Source: JAEZBP01 sp963832725 (GTDB lineage Bacteria; Myxococcota_A; Polyangia; Polyangiales; Sandaracinaceae). Taken from it: a stretch of 64,000 nt of DNA. Positions 25,758 to 35,439 of this stretch are shown here, in pieces (within the stretch, counting starts at the first letter, position 1; each line of letters opens with the position of its first letter). Made by a program: the position numbers and the translations under genes. Below the pieces are notes generated by a model, which ran no database searches, was not told where the DNA came from, and saw nothing but the letters and a program-made list of their open reading frames with translations. The DNA lies in the NCBI GenBank assembly GCA_963832725.1, contig CAWHVG010000003.1, positions 1,550,001 to 1,614,000 of the forward strand, in the 5' to 3' direction.

Positions 25758-27533
25758 ATGACGAGCCCCTCCGATCTCGACTCCGTTGCCGACGTGGTGA
25801 TCTGCGGCGGGGGGCTGGCCGGACTCTGCCTCGCCCGCCAGCTCCGGCGCGAGCTGCCAGGGCTGCGGGTGACCGTCGTCGAGAGAACGCCCTCGCCCTT
25901 GCCGGACGCCTGCCACAAGGTCGGCGAGTCCAGCGTGGAGCTGGCGTCGCGCTACTTCGAGCACACGCTGGGCCTGCACGCGTACCTGCGAGAGCGCCAC
26001 CTCATCAAGAACGGGCTGCGCTTCTTCCCGGGCGGCGGGCACCTGCCGCTGGAGGAGCGGACGGAGATCGGGCCGCCCGAGCTGCCCGTGGTGCCCTCCT
26101 TCCAGCTCGACCGCGGCCGCTTCGAAGAGGACCTGCGCCGGATGTGTCGGGAGGACGGGGTCGAGCTGATCCTCGGGGCGGCGGTGGAGGACGTCGACCT
26201 CGCCGACGACGGCGCGCCCCACCGCGTGCGGCTCCGCGACGGACGGACGCTGTGCGGCCGCTGGGTCGTCGACGCGACCGGCCGGCGCCGGATGCTGGCC
26301 CGCAAGCTCGGTCTCGCCAAAGACAGCGGGCACGAAGCCCACGCGGCCTGGTTCCGCGTCGAGGGCAACCTGGAGATCGGCGACCTCGTGCCGGCCCACC
26401 AGCGGAGCTGGCACGGGCGCGACCCCTCGGGGATCCGCTGGCTCTCGACCTCCCACCTGATGGGCGCCGGCTACTGGGTCTGGCTCATCCCGCTCTCGAC
26501 CGGCTACACGAGCGTCGGCGTCGTCGCGCACGCGGAGCTGCACCCCTTCGAGTCGCTGAACACGCTCGAGCGAGTGCGCGAGTGGATCGGCGAGCACGAG
26601 CCCGTGTTGGCCCGGCGCCTCGAGGCCCACCCCGTGGCCGACTTCCGCTCTCTGCGGAGCTACAGCCACTCGGCCACCCGGGTCTTCTCCAGCGCCCGCT
26701 GGGCGTGCGTCGGCGAAGCGGGCGTCTTCGTCGATCCCTTCTACAGCCCTGGATCGGACTTCATCGCGCTGGCCAACAGCTTCGTCACCGAGCTGGTGCG
26801 GGTGGACCAGCAGGGCGGCGACCTGACCGAGGCGGCGGAGTTCTTCGACTACTTCTATCTGCGCAGTGCGCAGATCGCGACGTTGACCTACCGCGACGCG
26901 GCCCAGACCTACGGCCGGCCGGAGGTGCTCGGCGCGAAGATCTATTGGGACAACTTCAACTACTGGTCCTTTCTCTGCCCCTATTTCTTCCAGGGGATCC
27001 ACCGGCTGCCGGTCGGGGCGCAGCGACCCTTCGTCGACGTCGGTCAACGCTTCGCGGACCTCAACGCCCGCGGGCAGCGGCTCTTCGCGGGCTGGGCCGC
27101 GCGCGCCTCGGGGGAAGCCGCGCGCACCACCGTCGTCATGCCGCCGGTCCCGTCGATCCTGGCCAACCTGCACTTGGGCCTCGAGCAGGCGATGAGCGCC
27201 GACGAGACGCTGGCGTTCATGCACGCGCAGGCCGACCAAGCGGAAGAGCTGCTCGGCGAGATCCTGCTGCGCGCGGTGGCTGCGCTGGGGCCCGAGCGAG
27301 GGCGCGAGCTCGCGGACGAGATCGGCGCCGCCGCCTGGCCGCTGCCCGGGCTGGGCCGCCGCCTGGATGCGGAGCGGGGGGAGCGACGCGGACGGCGCCG
27401 GCGCCTGCCGAAGCTGGCGCGGGACGTCGAGCGGACGCTCGGCCGGGTGGACGTGTGCGCGGACGTCGGCCCGCTCGCCGATCTGGCACGAGGCCGCACC
27501 GCGCAAGCCGCGGTCGCCACCGACGCGCAATAG
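25758..27533 (+). CDS. FAD-dependent halogenase-like monooxygenase
   Basis: A 591-aa flavoprotein. ICGGGLAGLCLARQL is the FAD-binding GxGxxG-type start. CHKVGESSVE corresponds to the conserved VGExxxP region after it, with a Lys immediately before. WVWLIPLSTGYTSVGVV carries the WxWxIP signature used to separate flavin halogenases from ordinary monooxygenases. GEAGVFVDPFYSPGSDFIAL is the second FAD region. These features suggest halogenation or a related oxidation of a free or carrier-bound substrate. No NRPS/PKS genes, flavin reductase or carrier protein is adjacent. The C-terminal 100 residues are helical and Arg-rich, and have no assigned role. Confidence 0.8.
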   Translation: MTSPSDLDSVADVVICGGGLAGLCLARQLRRELPGLRVTVVERTPSPLPDACHKVGESSVELASRYFEHTLGLHAYLRERHLIKNGLRFFPGGGHLPLEERTEIGPPELPVVPSFQLDRGRFEEDLRRMCREDGVELILGAAVEDVDLADDGAPHRVRLRDGRTLCGRWVVDATGRRRMLARKLGLAKDSGHEAHAAWFRVEGNLEIGDLVPAHQRSWHGRDPSGIRWLSTSHLMGAGYWVWLIPLSTGYTSVGVVAHAELHPFESLNTLERVREWIGEHEPVLARRLEAHPVADFRSLRSYSHSATRVFSSARWACVGEAGVFVDPFYSPGSDFIALANSFVTELVRVDQQGGDLTEAAEFFDYFYLRSAQIATLTYRDAAQTYGRPEVLGAKIYWDNFNYWSFLCPYFFQGIHRLPVGAQRPFVDVGQRFADLNARGQRLFAGWAARASGEAARTTVVMPPVPSILANLHLGLEQAMSADETLAFMHAQADQAEELLGEILLRAVAALGPERGRELADEIGAAAWPLPGLGRRLDAERGERRGRRRRLPKLARDVERTLGRVDVCADVGPLADLARGRTAQAAVATDAQ

Positions 27534-27746
27534 CCTCCGCTCGCGGCGCGAAAGTGGCCGTCTCCGAGGCCCCCGAAGTGGATCTGGGCGCGGCTGCCCC
27601 CGTAAAAGCCCGAGCGGCGTGTCCGCGTTCTCGCGCCTTCGACGCGGCGCACGCTTTCGTTTGCTTCCTCGCCGGCTCCGATGCAGCCTCGGCCCGCTTC
27701 GAAGGCCACCCCCACCTTTGGAAGCACCGAACGAGGGAGAGCGAGC

Positions 27747-28583
27747 ATGAACTTCGAGAACATGGGATCGGAAGCCTGGACCCTCATCGCCACCTACGGG
27801 ATCCGGGTCGTAGGCGTTCTGGTCGCGCTGTTCGCGGCGTGGGTCGTGAGCAGCATGGCGAAGCGCGCGCTGCTCAAGGTCTTCGCCAGGTCCAACTTCG
27901 ACGCGACACTGTCGAAGTTCTTCTCGAACATGGCGCGCTACTCGATCCTCACCTTCGCGGTGGTCGGGTGCCTGGAGGTCTTCGGGATCGAGACATCCAG
28001 CTTCGCCGCCGTGATCGCCGCCGCCGGCCTCGCCATCGGCCTGGCGTTCCAGGGCACGCTGAGCAACTTCTCCGCCGGCGTGATGCTGCTCATCTTCCGA
28101 CCCTTCCGCGTCGGCGACTACGTCACGGTGGGCGGGACCAGCGGCACGGTCGAAGAGATTGATCTCTTCACCACGGAGCTGAAGACGCCCGACTCGAAGA
28201 TGATCGTCATGCCGAACAGCTCGATCTTCGGCGCGGAGATCACCAACTTCTCGGCCCACGAGAACCGCCGCGTCGACATCGACGTCGGGACCGACTACGG
28301 GGCCGATCTCGACCGCGTGCGCGAGGTCCTCGAGACCGTTCCCGGCAAGGTGGACGGCGTGCTGACCGACCCGGCGCCGCAGATCTTCCTGAAGGCGCTC
28401 GGCGGCTCGTCCATCGACTGGCAGGTCCGGGTCTGGTGCAAGAACGCAGACTTCTGGGACGTCTGGCAGCGCACCGTCCGCGCGACCAAGGTCGCCCTCG
28501 ACGAGGCCGAGATCGGGATCCCCTTCCCCCAGATGGACGTGCACCTCGACAAGGGCGTCGTCGACGCGATCGGGAAGCGCTGA
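27747..28583 (+). CDS. Small-conductance mechanosensitive channel (MscS family)
   Basis: A 278-aa inner-membrane channel protecting against hypo-osmotic shock. TM1 is IRVVGVLVALFAAWVVSSMA and TM2 SILTFAVVGCLEVFG. TM3 is the pore helix, AAVIAAAGLAIGLAFQGTLSNFSAG, with the Ala/Gly packing typical of MscS. The cytoplasmic beta-domain follows (FRVGDYVTVGGTSGTVEEID, VMPNSSIFGAEITNFS), then the alpha/beta end PFPQMDVHL. Length equals that of E. coli MscS. GGGAG lies 8 nt before ATG 27747. A second, much larger MscS-type gene is present at 47.6-50.1 kb. Confidence 0.93.
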   Translation: MNFENMGSEAWTLIATYGIRVVGVLVALFAAWVVSSMAKRALLKVFARSNFDATLSKFFSNMARYSILTFAVVGCLEVFGIETSSFAAVIAAAGLAIGLAFQGTLSNFSAGVMLLIFRPFRVGDYVTVGGTSGTVEEIDLFTTELKTPDSKMIVMPNSSIFGAEITNFSAHENRRVDIDVGTDYGADLDRVREVLETVPGKVDGVLTDPAPQIFLKALGGSSIDWQVRVWCKNADFWDVWQRTVRATKVALDEAEIGIPFPQMDVHLDKGVVDAIGKR

Positions 28584-28628
28584 CCGCTTCCGGGCGGAGG
28601 CCTCGAGGGGTCCACCGCCATCCGCGCC

Positions 28629-29783
28629 TCAGAGCTGCGCCGTATCCGTCTCGAGGCCGAGGAGGATGCGGCCGACCGGCTTGAGGGTCTGCTCGCCCAC
28701 CATCACGTGCTGCGTCATCACGTGGACGTCGCGGAAGCAGCGCGAGAAGGGGCTGGACTCCCACACGGCGGCGCCGCCGGCGAGGCGCTGCACCGCGTCG
28801 ACCACCTCGGCCGCGGTCTCCGCCGCATGCGTCGCGCCGAGCCGCAGGCTGGCCTTGTCGGCGTCGGAGAGCGCCGCGCCCGCCGCCGCCGTCTCCCACA
28901 CGGCGTCGAGCGTCTCGTGGACCAGCGCGCGCGCGGCGCGAAGCCGCCCTTCTGCGCGAGCCAGAGTGACCTGCACCAGCTCCCCCTCGGCCATCGTCTT
29001 CTTGCCGCCGCGCGAGCGCTTCTCGCGGGCCATCTGCATCATCCGGTCGAGCGCCGAGCGCGCGATGCCCAGCCCCACCGAAGCGACCCCGGTGCTCAAG
29101 AGCCCGAAGATGGGGAAGCGGTAGAGCGCTCCGTCGTGGCGCGGCGCGTCCGCCATCACGCAGCAGGTCCGCTCCGCCGGCACGAAGACCTCCTCCGCCA
29201 CGAGGTCGTGGCTCCCCGTGCCGCGGAGCCCGCCGACGTGCCAGGTGTCGAGCACGCGTGTGTCGTCGGCGTGCACGAAGCAGGAGCGAATCTCGGGCGC
29301 GCCGCTCGGGAGCCGCCGCGGCGCGTCACCCTCCATCACCAAACAGCCGCCCATCCGCCACTCGGCGTTCTCGCAGCCGCTCCCGTAGGCCCAGCGCCCG
29401 CTCACGCGGTAGCCGTCGCCTTCCGACACGGCGCGGCCGGTGGGCGCGAACACGCCCGCGAGCGCCGCCTCCGGGCGCGCGTCGAGGATCGAGCGGGCCG
29501 TCCCCTCGTCGAGGTAGGCGAGCAAGAGCCCGGTCGTGGAGCCGGTCATCACCACCCACGCCGCCGCCGCGTCGCCGCGCGCGAGCTCTTCCAGCGCCGA
29601 CGCGAAGACGCGCGGGTGGACCTCGGCGCCGCCCACCGCCTTCGGCGCGAGCATGCGGTAGAAGCCCTCCTCACCGAGCCAATCGCTGAGGTCGGCGGGC
29701 ACGCGCCGCGCTCGCTCAATCTCCTCGCTCCGCTCCGCCAACGCCGGCGCCAGCGCGCGCGCCCGGTCCACCAGATCGGTCAT
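28629..29783 (-). CDS. Acyl-CoA dehydrogenase-family flavoprotein
   Basis: A 384-aa protein with the acyl-CoA dehydrogenase / HsaA-like fold. The N-terminal helical part is LSDWLGEEGFYRMLAPKAVGG. The middle is MTGSTTGLLLAYL, YRVSGRWAYGSGCENAEW and WHVGGLRGTGSHDLVAEEVFVP. The C-terminal helical bundle includes DADKASLRLGATHAAETAAE. The sequence GLRGTGSHD is shared with flavin-dependent monooxygenases of this fold, so it may hydroxylate rather than dehydrogenate. AAGGAGA precedes the ATG. It overlaps the upstream SDR gene by 4 nt (ATGA), so the two are translationally coupled. Confidence 0.85.
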   Translation of the reverse strand: MTDLVDRARALAPALAERSEEIERARRVPADLSDWLGEEGFYRMLAPKAVGGAEVHPRVFASALEELARGDAAAAWVVMTGSTTGLLLAYLDEGTARSILDARPEAALAGVFAPTGRAVSEGDGYRVSGRWAYGSGCENAEWRMGGCLVMEGDAPRRLPSGAPEIRSCFVHADDTRVLDTWHVGGLRGTGSHDLVAEEVFVPAERTCCVMADAPRHDGALYRFPIFGLLSTGVASVGLGIARSALDRMMQMAREKRSRGGKKTMAEGELVQVTLARAEGRLRAARALVHETLDAVWETAAAGAALSDADKASLRLGATHAAETAAEVVDAVQRLAGGAAVWESSPFSRCFRDVHVMTQHVMVGEQTLKPVGRILLGLETDTAQL

Positions 29784-30610
29784 CGTCTCTCCTTCTTCGT
29801 TCGCGCCAGCTCGCGCAGCGACGGCGGCCGGGTCCCGTCCACGTCGGTGAAACCGTACTCCCGCGCGAGCTCGGCGACGATGAGCACGCGGCCGGTCTTG
29901 TCCATCACCCGCGCGTCGTTCGCGAGCGCGGCCACCGCCCGCCCGCTCAGCTCCGGCGACTCGCTGACCTTCGTCGAGAAGGGAAGCTCCGGCTGGCTCA
30001 TCACCCACTCGGTGCGGACGATGCCGGGCCAGAGGCTCACGCTCGCCACGCCGTGCGGCGCCAGATCGTGGGCCATGTCCGCCGCCAGTCGATCCACGCC
30101 CGCCTTGCCCACGCCGTACGCGACGTTGAGCTGAAACCCGGCGCCGGCGAACGAGGAGACGTTCACGATCAGCCCGCAGCCGGCGCGCACCATCCGCGGC
30201 GCGGCGAAGACGCTGGCGACGTAGTGCGAGCGCAGCCCGACCTCGTGCATCCGATCCCACATGGCGATGGGCTGCTCCCAGAACGGCACGCCCCACATGC
30301 GCTCGTTCGGGATGGCGAAGACGTTGTTGACCAGCACGTCGAGCCGCCCCGCCTCGCGCTCGACGCGATCGAAGAGCGCCTCGACCTCGGCGTCGATCGC
30401 GTGATCGACCCGCACCGCGATCCCTTCGCCGCCGCGGCGCGTGACCTCCTCGGCCGTGCGCCCGATCGAGAGCTCCCCCTCGGTGCTCCGTCCGGTCACG
30501 TACACGCGCATGCCCGCGTCACCGAGCGCGAGCGCGATGCCCTTGCCCACCCCCCGGCTCGCGCCGGTCACCACCGCCGTCACGCGTCCATCGCTCATCG
30601 GAGCGGTCAT
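29780..30610 (-). CDS. SDR-family oxidoreductase
   Basis: A 276-aa short-chain dehydrogenase. TGASRGVGKGIALAL is the NAD(P)-binding motif, VTGRSTEG follows, LDVLVNNVF is the NNAG-region variant, VNVSSFAG carries the catalytic Ser and YGVGKAGVDRLAADMA the catalytic Tyr and Lys. It resembles DHRS1-like SDRs. The ATG at 30610 has GGAGG 5 nt upstream; ATG 30598 is a second option. The stop overlaps the next gene's start, so the pair probably acts on the same lipid or hydroxyacyl substrate. Confidence 0.88.
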   Translation of the reverse strand: MTAPMSDGRVTAVVTGASRGVGKGIALALGDAGMRVYVTGRSTEGELSIGRTAEEVTRRGGEGIAVRVDHAIDAEVEALFDRVEREAGRLDVLVNNVFAIPNERMWGVPFWEQPIAMWDRMHEVGLRSHYVASVFAAPRMVRAGCGLIVNVSSFAGAGFQLNVAYGVGKAGVDRLAADMAHDLAPHGVASVSLWPGIVRTEWVMSQPELPFSTKVSESPELSGRAVAALANDARVMDKTGRVLIVAELAREYGFTDVDGTRPPSLRELARTKKERR

Positions 30611-30896
30611 ACCACCTCCAGGCCGTCTTTCGGGCGCGCGTCCGAGACGTGGACCGCGACGTGGGACTGCTCGAGGAGCTCCATCGACGGCACCAACGAC
30701 GACCTGGACCAGCCGCGCGACCGCGATCGTCCTCGTCGGTGCCATCGACGATGGTGTGTCCCGTCGGTGTCCCCGGACGCGACGGACCCCGGGGCGCGAA
30801 GCGAATACACCCCGTCTACGGCGAGCGCGTGCCCGATAGGCAAGGCGCCCCCGCCCGTGATACGACCGGGCCGCTCACGAGGAGGAGCGGACCCAC

Positions 30897-32204
30897 GTGA
30901 TCAAGAACTTCGTCCTCGACACCAACGTCCTCCTACACGACCCGGGCGCGCTCTTCGCGTTCCAAGAGAACACCGTCGTCCTCCCGATCTACGTCATCGA
31001 GGAGATCGACAAGTTCAAGCGCGAGGGGAGCGAGCTCGGCCGCTCCGCCCGTGGCGTCAGCCGCGCCCTCGACGAGCTGCGCGCGGTCGGCAACCTGGCG
31101 GTGGGCGTGGACCTGCCCAAGAGCGGGCACCTGCGCGTCGCGTTCAGCAACCGCGTGCTGCCGACGGCCATGGCCACCACCAGCCACGAGGTGGACTCGC
31201 GGATCATCGCCGTCGCACTCGAGATGAAGGAGAAGCAGCCCGAGCGGCCGACGATCCTCGTCAGCAAGGACGTGAACCTTCGGATCCGCGCCGACGCGCT
31301 CGGGCTGGTCGCCGCCGATTACGAGCACGACCGCACCCGCATCGACGAGCTCTACACCGGCCTCGTCGAGCGCCAGGTCCCCGGCGCCGACATCGACCGG
31401 CTGTACCGCGGCGGGCTCGATGCGCCCGAGGACATGCACGCCAACCAATTCGTGCAGCTCGTCGACGTGGACAAACCAAGCCACACGGGTCTCGGCCGCG
31501 TGGACTTCAGTGCGAAGCAGATCGAGCCCTTGCCGCGCCAGCGCGAGCGCGTCTGGGGGGTCACGCCGCGGAACCGCGAGCAGTCGTTCGCGCTCAACCT
31601 GTTGCTCGACGACCGCATCAAGCTGGTCACCATCATCGGCAAGGCGGGCACCGGCAAGACGCTGCTCGCGCTCGCGGCCGCGCTCCGCAAGGCGCACGAG
31701 GAGAAGGTCTACCAGCGCGTCTTGGCGTCGCGGCCCATCTTCCCGCTGGGCCGGGATCTGGGCTACCTGCCGGGCGACATCGAGGACAAGCTCCAGCCCT
31801 GGATGCAGCCGATCTTCGACAACCTGGAGCTCTTGATGGGCCTGACCACCGAGGACCGCAAGAACGGTCGGAGCTACGAAGAGATGCTCCACCTCGGCAT
31901 GCTGGAGATCGAGCCGCTCACCTACATCCGCGGCCGCTCCATCCCCCATCAGTTCATGATCGTCGACGAGGCGCAGAACCTCACGGTGCACGAGGTCAAG
32001 ACCATCGTCTCGCGGGCCGGCGAGGGCACCAAGATCGTGCTGACGGGCGACCCCTACCAGATCGACAATCCCTACATGGACGCGAACAGCAACGGGCTCG
32101 TACACGCCGTCAACCGCTTCCGGGGACACGCGATCGCAGGCCACATCACGCTCATGCGAGGCGAGCGCTCGGAGTTAGCCGAATTGGCCGCCAACGTACT
32201 CTGA
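30897..32204 (+). CDS. PIN-PhoH fusion ATPase (PhoH2/YlaK-like)
   Basis: A 435-aa cytoplasmic protein. Residues 1-140 form a PIN nuclease domain: VLDTNVLLHDP has the first Asp, and VDSRIIAVA and VSKDVNLRIRADALG hold later acidic sites. Residues about 205-435 form the PhoH ATPase: IIGKAGTGKTLLALAAAL is Walker A, MIVDEAQNLTVHEVKTI Walker B, and IVLTGDPYQID follows. In mycobacteria PhoH2 acts as an RNA helicase/RNase. AGGAGGAG is about 9 nt before GTG 30897. The usual small antitoxin-like partner seen with mycobacterial phoH2 is not visible just upstream. Confidence 0.93.
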   Translation: MIKNFVLDTNVLLHDPGALFAFQENTVVLPIYVIEEIDKFKREGSELGRSARGVSRALDELRAVGNLAVGVDLPKSGHLRVAFSNRVLPTAMATTSHEVDSRIIAVALEMKEKQPERPTILVSKDVNLRIRADALGLVAADYEHDRTRIDELYTGLVERQVPGADIDRLYRGGLDAPEDMHANQFVQLVDVDKPSHTGLGRVDFSAKQIEPLPRQRERVWGVTPRNREQSFALNLLLDDRIKLVTIIGKAGTGKTLLALAAALRKAHEEKVYQRVLASRPIFPLGRDLGYLPGDIEDKLQPWMQPIFDNLELLMGLTTEDRKNGRSYEEMLHLGMLEIEPLTYIRGRSIPHQFMIVDEAQNLTVHEVKTIVSRAGEGTKIVLTGDPYQIDNPYMDANSNGLVHAVNRFRGHAIAGHITLMRGERSELAELAANVL

Positions 32205-32300
32205 GCTGACCATCGGGCGGGACACTACTCACGCCGTTCGCGGAAAATTCCGCACCATCCGGTCGCGTGCATTGGAAACACGCTACGCTCGAGGCCTGCG

Positions 32301-32993
32301 ATGTCGAACACGTCTCCGATCCGAGCTGTGGTGGCGGACGACTTCCCGGCCGTGCGTCGGGGCGTCGTCAGCGTCATCTCCGCGTCCCCCGACCTGGAGG
32401 TCGTAGGCGAGGCCGGCTCGGCCGAGGAGGCGCTGGAGGTCATCGCGCGCGAAGCGCCGGCGGTCGCTGTCCTCGATCTGGGCATGCCGGGCGTCCGCGG
32501 CCTCGAGCTGCTGCGCGAGCTGCGCGCGCGCTACCCCGAGCTCGGCCTCTTGGTGTTCAGCATGCACCGCGAGGAAGACGTCGCCCTCGCGTGCCTCAAG
32601 GCGGGCGCCACGGGGTTCCTGAACAAGAGCGCGCCGATGGAAGAGCTGCTCCGCGCGCTGAAGATCGTGGGCGAGGGGCGCCGCTACCTCTCCGACGCGC
32701 TGGCCGAGACGCTCGTGGAAGGGATGCCGCTGCCGGTGGAGACCCCCCCTCACGCGGCCCTCTCGGAGCGCGAGCTCGACGTGCTCTGCCGGCTCGCCAA
32801 GGCCGAGCGGGTCAGCGAGATCGCGGCCGACCTCGGCATCAGCGCGAAGACCGTCCACACCTACCGCACCCGCATCCTGCAGAAGCTCGGCGTGCGCACC
32901 AACGTGGACCTGGTCCTCTACGCCATCGAGCACCGTCTCCTCGGCTGGCCGCCGCACGAGGAGAGCCGGGTGCGCACCCGCCTCGACAGCTGA
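32301..32993 (+). CDS. NarL/LuxR-type response regulator
   Basis: A 230-aa two-component regulator. The receiver domain has RAVVADDFPAVRRG (acidic pair), AVLDLGMPGVRG with the phospho-acceptor Asp near residue 57, and FLNKSAPMEEL with the conserved Lys. The LuxR-type DNA-binding domain is LSERELDVLCRLAKAERVSE then ISAKTVHTYRTRILQKLGV. No histidine kinase is adjacent, so it is an orphan. It is followed 46 nt later by a sodium-solute symporter, which might be a target. Confidence 0.93.
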   Translation: MSNTSPIRAVVADDFPAVRRGVVSVISASPDLEVVGEAGSAEEALEVIAREAPAVAVLDLGMPGVRGLELLRELRARYPELGLLVFSMHREEDVALACLKAGATGFLNKSAPMEELLRALKIVGEGRRYLSDALAETLVEGMPLPVETPPHAALSERELDVLCRLAKAERVSEIAADLGISAKTVHTYRTRILQKLGVRTNVDLVLYAIEHRLLGWPPHEESRVRTRLDS

Positions 32994-33039
32994 GCCGGGA
33001 GGTTCAGGTCCTCGGGCACGGGCCTACGTTCGAGCGGTC

Positions 33040-34980
33040 GTGCATTGGATCGACGGGCTGATCCTCGGCGCCTACGTCGCCTACTCCATCGCCTCGGGCG
33101 TGCGGGGCGCCAAGCAGGCGGGGCGCGGCCTGAGCGACTACTTCCTGGCGGGTCGCAGCCTGCGCGGCTGGGAAGCCGGCTTGAGCATGGCGGCGACGCA
33201 GTTCGCAGCCGACACGCCGCTCGTGATCACCGGCCTGGTCGCCAGCGCCGGCGTGTTCGCCGTCTGGCGCTTCTGGGTGTACGCGCTGGCCTTCTTGCTC
33301 ATGGCGCTGGTGCTCGGCGGCCCCTGGCGCCGGGCGGGGGTGGTGACCGACGCGCAGCTCGCGGAGCTCCGCTATCACGGCCGCGCCGCCGCCGCGCTGC
33401 GGGCGTTCAAGGCGATCTACCTCGGCGTCGTCTTCAACTGCGCGGTGCTGGCGATGGTGCTCCTGGCCACGACCCGCCTGACCGAGCCCTTCCTGCACTG
33501 GAACGCGTGGCTTCCGCCGAGCGTCTTCGATCCCATCGAGGCGCTGGTGCGAGGGATCGGCTTCCCGCTCACCGCCTCGGGCGCGCCGTGCCCTGAAGGC
33601 GCCTGCATGGCCGGCGAGTGTCTGCGCGCGCGCTGCATCGGCCACGCGGAGTGGGCGGCGAGCACGAACAACGTCATCTCGGTGGCGCTGATCCTGGTCG
33701 TGACCACGCTCTACTCGAGCACCGGCGGCCTCCGCAGCGTGGTGAAGACCGACGTGGTCCAGCTGGCGCTCGCCCTCCTGGGCACGCTCGCGTTCGCGTG
33801 GGTGGTGATCGATCGGATCGGCGGCCTGAGCGCCCTCCCCGCGCGGCTCGACGCGCTCCCTTCGTCGCTGAGCGCGAGCGAGCTGACCGCGTTCACACCG
33901 GGACGCGCGGCGAGCGCGAGCAGCGCCTTGCTCGGCGTCCTCGCGGTCCAGTGGATCTGCCAGATCAACGCCGACGGAAGCGGCTACCTCGCACAGCGGA
34001 CGATGGCCTGCCGGAGCGACGCCGACGCGCGACGCGCGGGCGTGGTGTTCGCCGTGGTGCAGGTGCTCGTGCGCAGCCTGATCTGGCTTCCCATCGCGCT
34101 CGGGCTGCTCGTCCTCTCGCCGCCGAGCGGAGCGCTCCAAGGTGACGCGTTCGTGGCCGATCGCGAGGCGAGCTTCGTGCGCGGGATGGCGGACCTGCTC
34201 CCGCCCGGCGTGCTCGGGCTGATGATCACCGGGATGCTCGGCGCGTTCGCGTCGACGGTCGACACCCACCTCAACTGGGGCGCCTCCTACCTGACCAACG
34301 ACCTGGTCGGGCGCTTCTTCATGCGCGACCCGCGAAGCCCGGAGAACCAAAGGCGCCTGGTCTGGATCGCCAGGCTCACCAACCTCCTCATCCTCTTGGC
34401 TGCGCTGGCCATCGTGCCCGCGCTCGACTCGATCCAAACCGCGTGGCGGGCCAGCTTGCTGCTCGGTGCGGGCCTGGGCGTCGTGCTCGTGCTCCGATGG
34501 CTGTGGTGGCGTGTGAACGCGTTCGCGGAGCTGGCCACGCTGGTCACCTCGGCGGCGCTGGCGCCGGTCCTGCTGCTCACCGTGCCTCACGACGCGACGC
34601 GGCTCCTGATCATGGCCGGCAGCGCGACCGCGGCTGGCATCGTCGCCGCGCTGTGCACTCGGCCGACACCCCAGGAGCGCCTGGCGGCGTTCTACGAGCG
34701 CGTCCGTCCGCCCGGCTTCTGGAGCCCCGTGTCGCCCGATCCGGCAGCAGACCGCGCCCGCCTGGCCTACGGCCTCGCCGCGACCTTCGGCGGCGCGACG
34801 AGCATCTTCGCCTCGTTGGTGGGCCTCGGCACCTGGCTGCTGGGCTCGCCGGCGCCGGTCTTCTTCCCCTGGCGGAGCCCATGGATCGCGCTCTGCCTCG
34901 CCTTCGGGGCGGGGTCCGTTCCGCTCTGGATCGCGCTCACCCGAAGGGCCGCCGCGCTCGACCGGCGGGACGAGTCTTGA
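33040..34980 (+). CDS. Sodium:solute symporter (SSS family)
   Basis: A 646-aa membrane transporter starting at a GTG. It has about 13 to 14 predicted helices. The SSS features are DYFLAGRSLRGWEAGLSMAA, then ATQFAADTPLVITGLVA, ILVVTTLYSSTGGLRSVVKTD and ITGMLGAFASTVDTHLNWGA, which lie around the sodium-binding core. A cysteine-rich loop near residues 187-205 (CPEGACMAGECLRARC) is unusual and probably lies outside the membrane. The closest relatives are sodium/proline- or Na/galactose-like carriers, but the solute cannot be read. Confidence 0.9.
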   Translation: MHWIDGLILGAYVAYSIASGVRGAKQAGRGLSDYFLAGRSLRGWEAGLSMAATQFAADTPLVITGLVASAGVFAVWRFWVYALAFLLMALVLGGPWRRAGVVTDAQLAELRYHGRAAAALRAFKAIYLGVVFNCAVLAMVLLATTRLTEPFLHWNAWLPPSVFDPIEALVRGIGFPLTASGAPCPEGACMAGECLRARCIGHAEWAASTNNVISVALILVVTTLYSSTGGLRSVVKTDVVQLALALLGTLAFAWVVIDRIGGLSALPARLDALPSSLSASELTAFTPGRAASASSALLGVLAVQWICQINADGSGYLAQRTMACRSDADARRAGVVFAVVQVLVRSLIWLPIALGLLVLSPPSGALQGDAFVADREASFVRGMADLLPPGVLGLMITGMLGAFASTVDTHLNWGASYLTNDLVGRFFMRDPRSPENQRRLVWIARLTNLLILLAALAIVPALDSIQTAWRASLLLGAGLGVVLVLRWLWWRVNAFAELATLVTSAALAPVLLLTVPHDATRLLIMAGSATAAGIVAALCTRPTPQERLAAFYERVRPPGFWSPVSPDPAADRARLAYGLAATFGGATSIFASLVGLGTWLLGSPAPVFFPWRSPWIALCLAFGAGSVPLWIALTRRAAALDRRDES

Positions 34981-34984
34981 CTGA

Positions 34985-35407
34985 ATGGTCACGCTTACGC
35001 AGTCTCGCGCGGCGATGCCGACCCGCTACGACGAGGCCGCGTTTCCGCTGCTCCGCATCCACGCCACCGGCGACAGCAGCGACGAGGACGTCCACGAGCG
35101 GCTCGCGTTCCTCGAGCGACAGCTGGACCGGCGCGAGAAGATCGTGGTCGTGTTCGACACCACCGGCTCCAGGCCCATCTCGGCTCGCCAGCGGAAAATG
35201 TGGACCGACTGGCTCAGCAAGGAGGACCCGCGCATCCGCCGCTACCTGATGGGCGTGTCAATCGTGGTCACCTCGACGGTCGTGCGCGGCGTGTTCACCG
35301 GCGTCTTCTGGGTGTGGCGACCGCCGATGCCCTACACCTTCACGGCGTCGGTCGGCGAAGCCGAGGCCTGGGCGCACCGGCAGCTCGCCTCCCACTCCCG
35401 GCGCTGA
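34985..35407 (+). CDS. STAS/SpoIIAA-like small protein
   Basis: A 140-aa cytoplasmic protein. FPLLRIHATGDSSDEDVHER and KIVVVFDTTGSRPISARQRK resemble the strand-helix-strand core of STAS/SpoIIAA-like proteins frequent in Myxococcota. ASVGEAEAWAHRQL is the usual last helix. It follows the symporter by 4 nt, so the two are likely cotranscribed and it may regulate the carrier. ATG 35015 is an alternative start. Family assignment is moderate. Confidence 0.6.
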   Translation: MVTLTQSRAAMPTRYDEAAFPLLRIHATGDSSDEDVHERLAFLERQLDRREKIVVVFDTTGSRPISARQRKMWTDWLSKEDPRIRRYLMGVSIVVTSTVVRGVFTGVFWVWRPPMPYTFTASVGEAEAWAHRQLASHSRR

Positions 35408-35439
35408 GCGCTCTCCGGCTGGGGAGCCCGCCAGCGGAG

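Noticed and set aside
25758..27533. Biosynthetic cluster around the halogenase
   Set aside because: No NRPS, PKS, carrier protein or flavin reductase is visible within the neighbouring genes.
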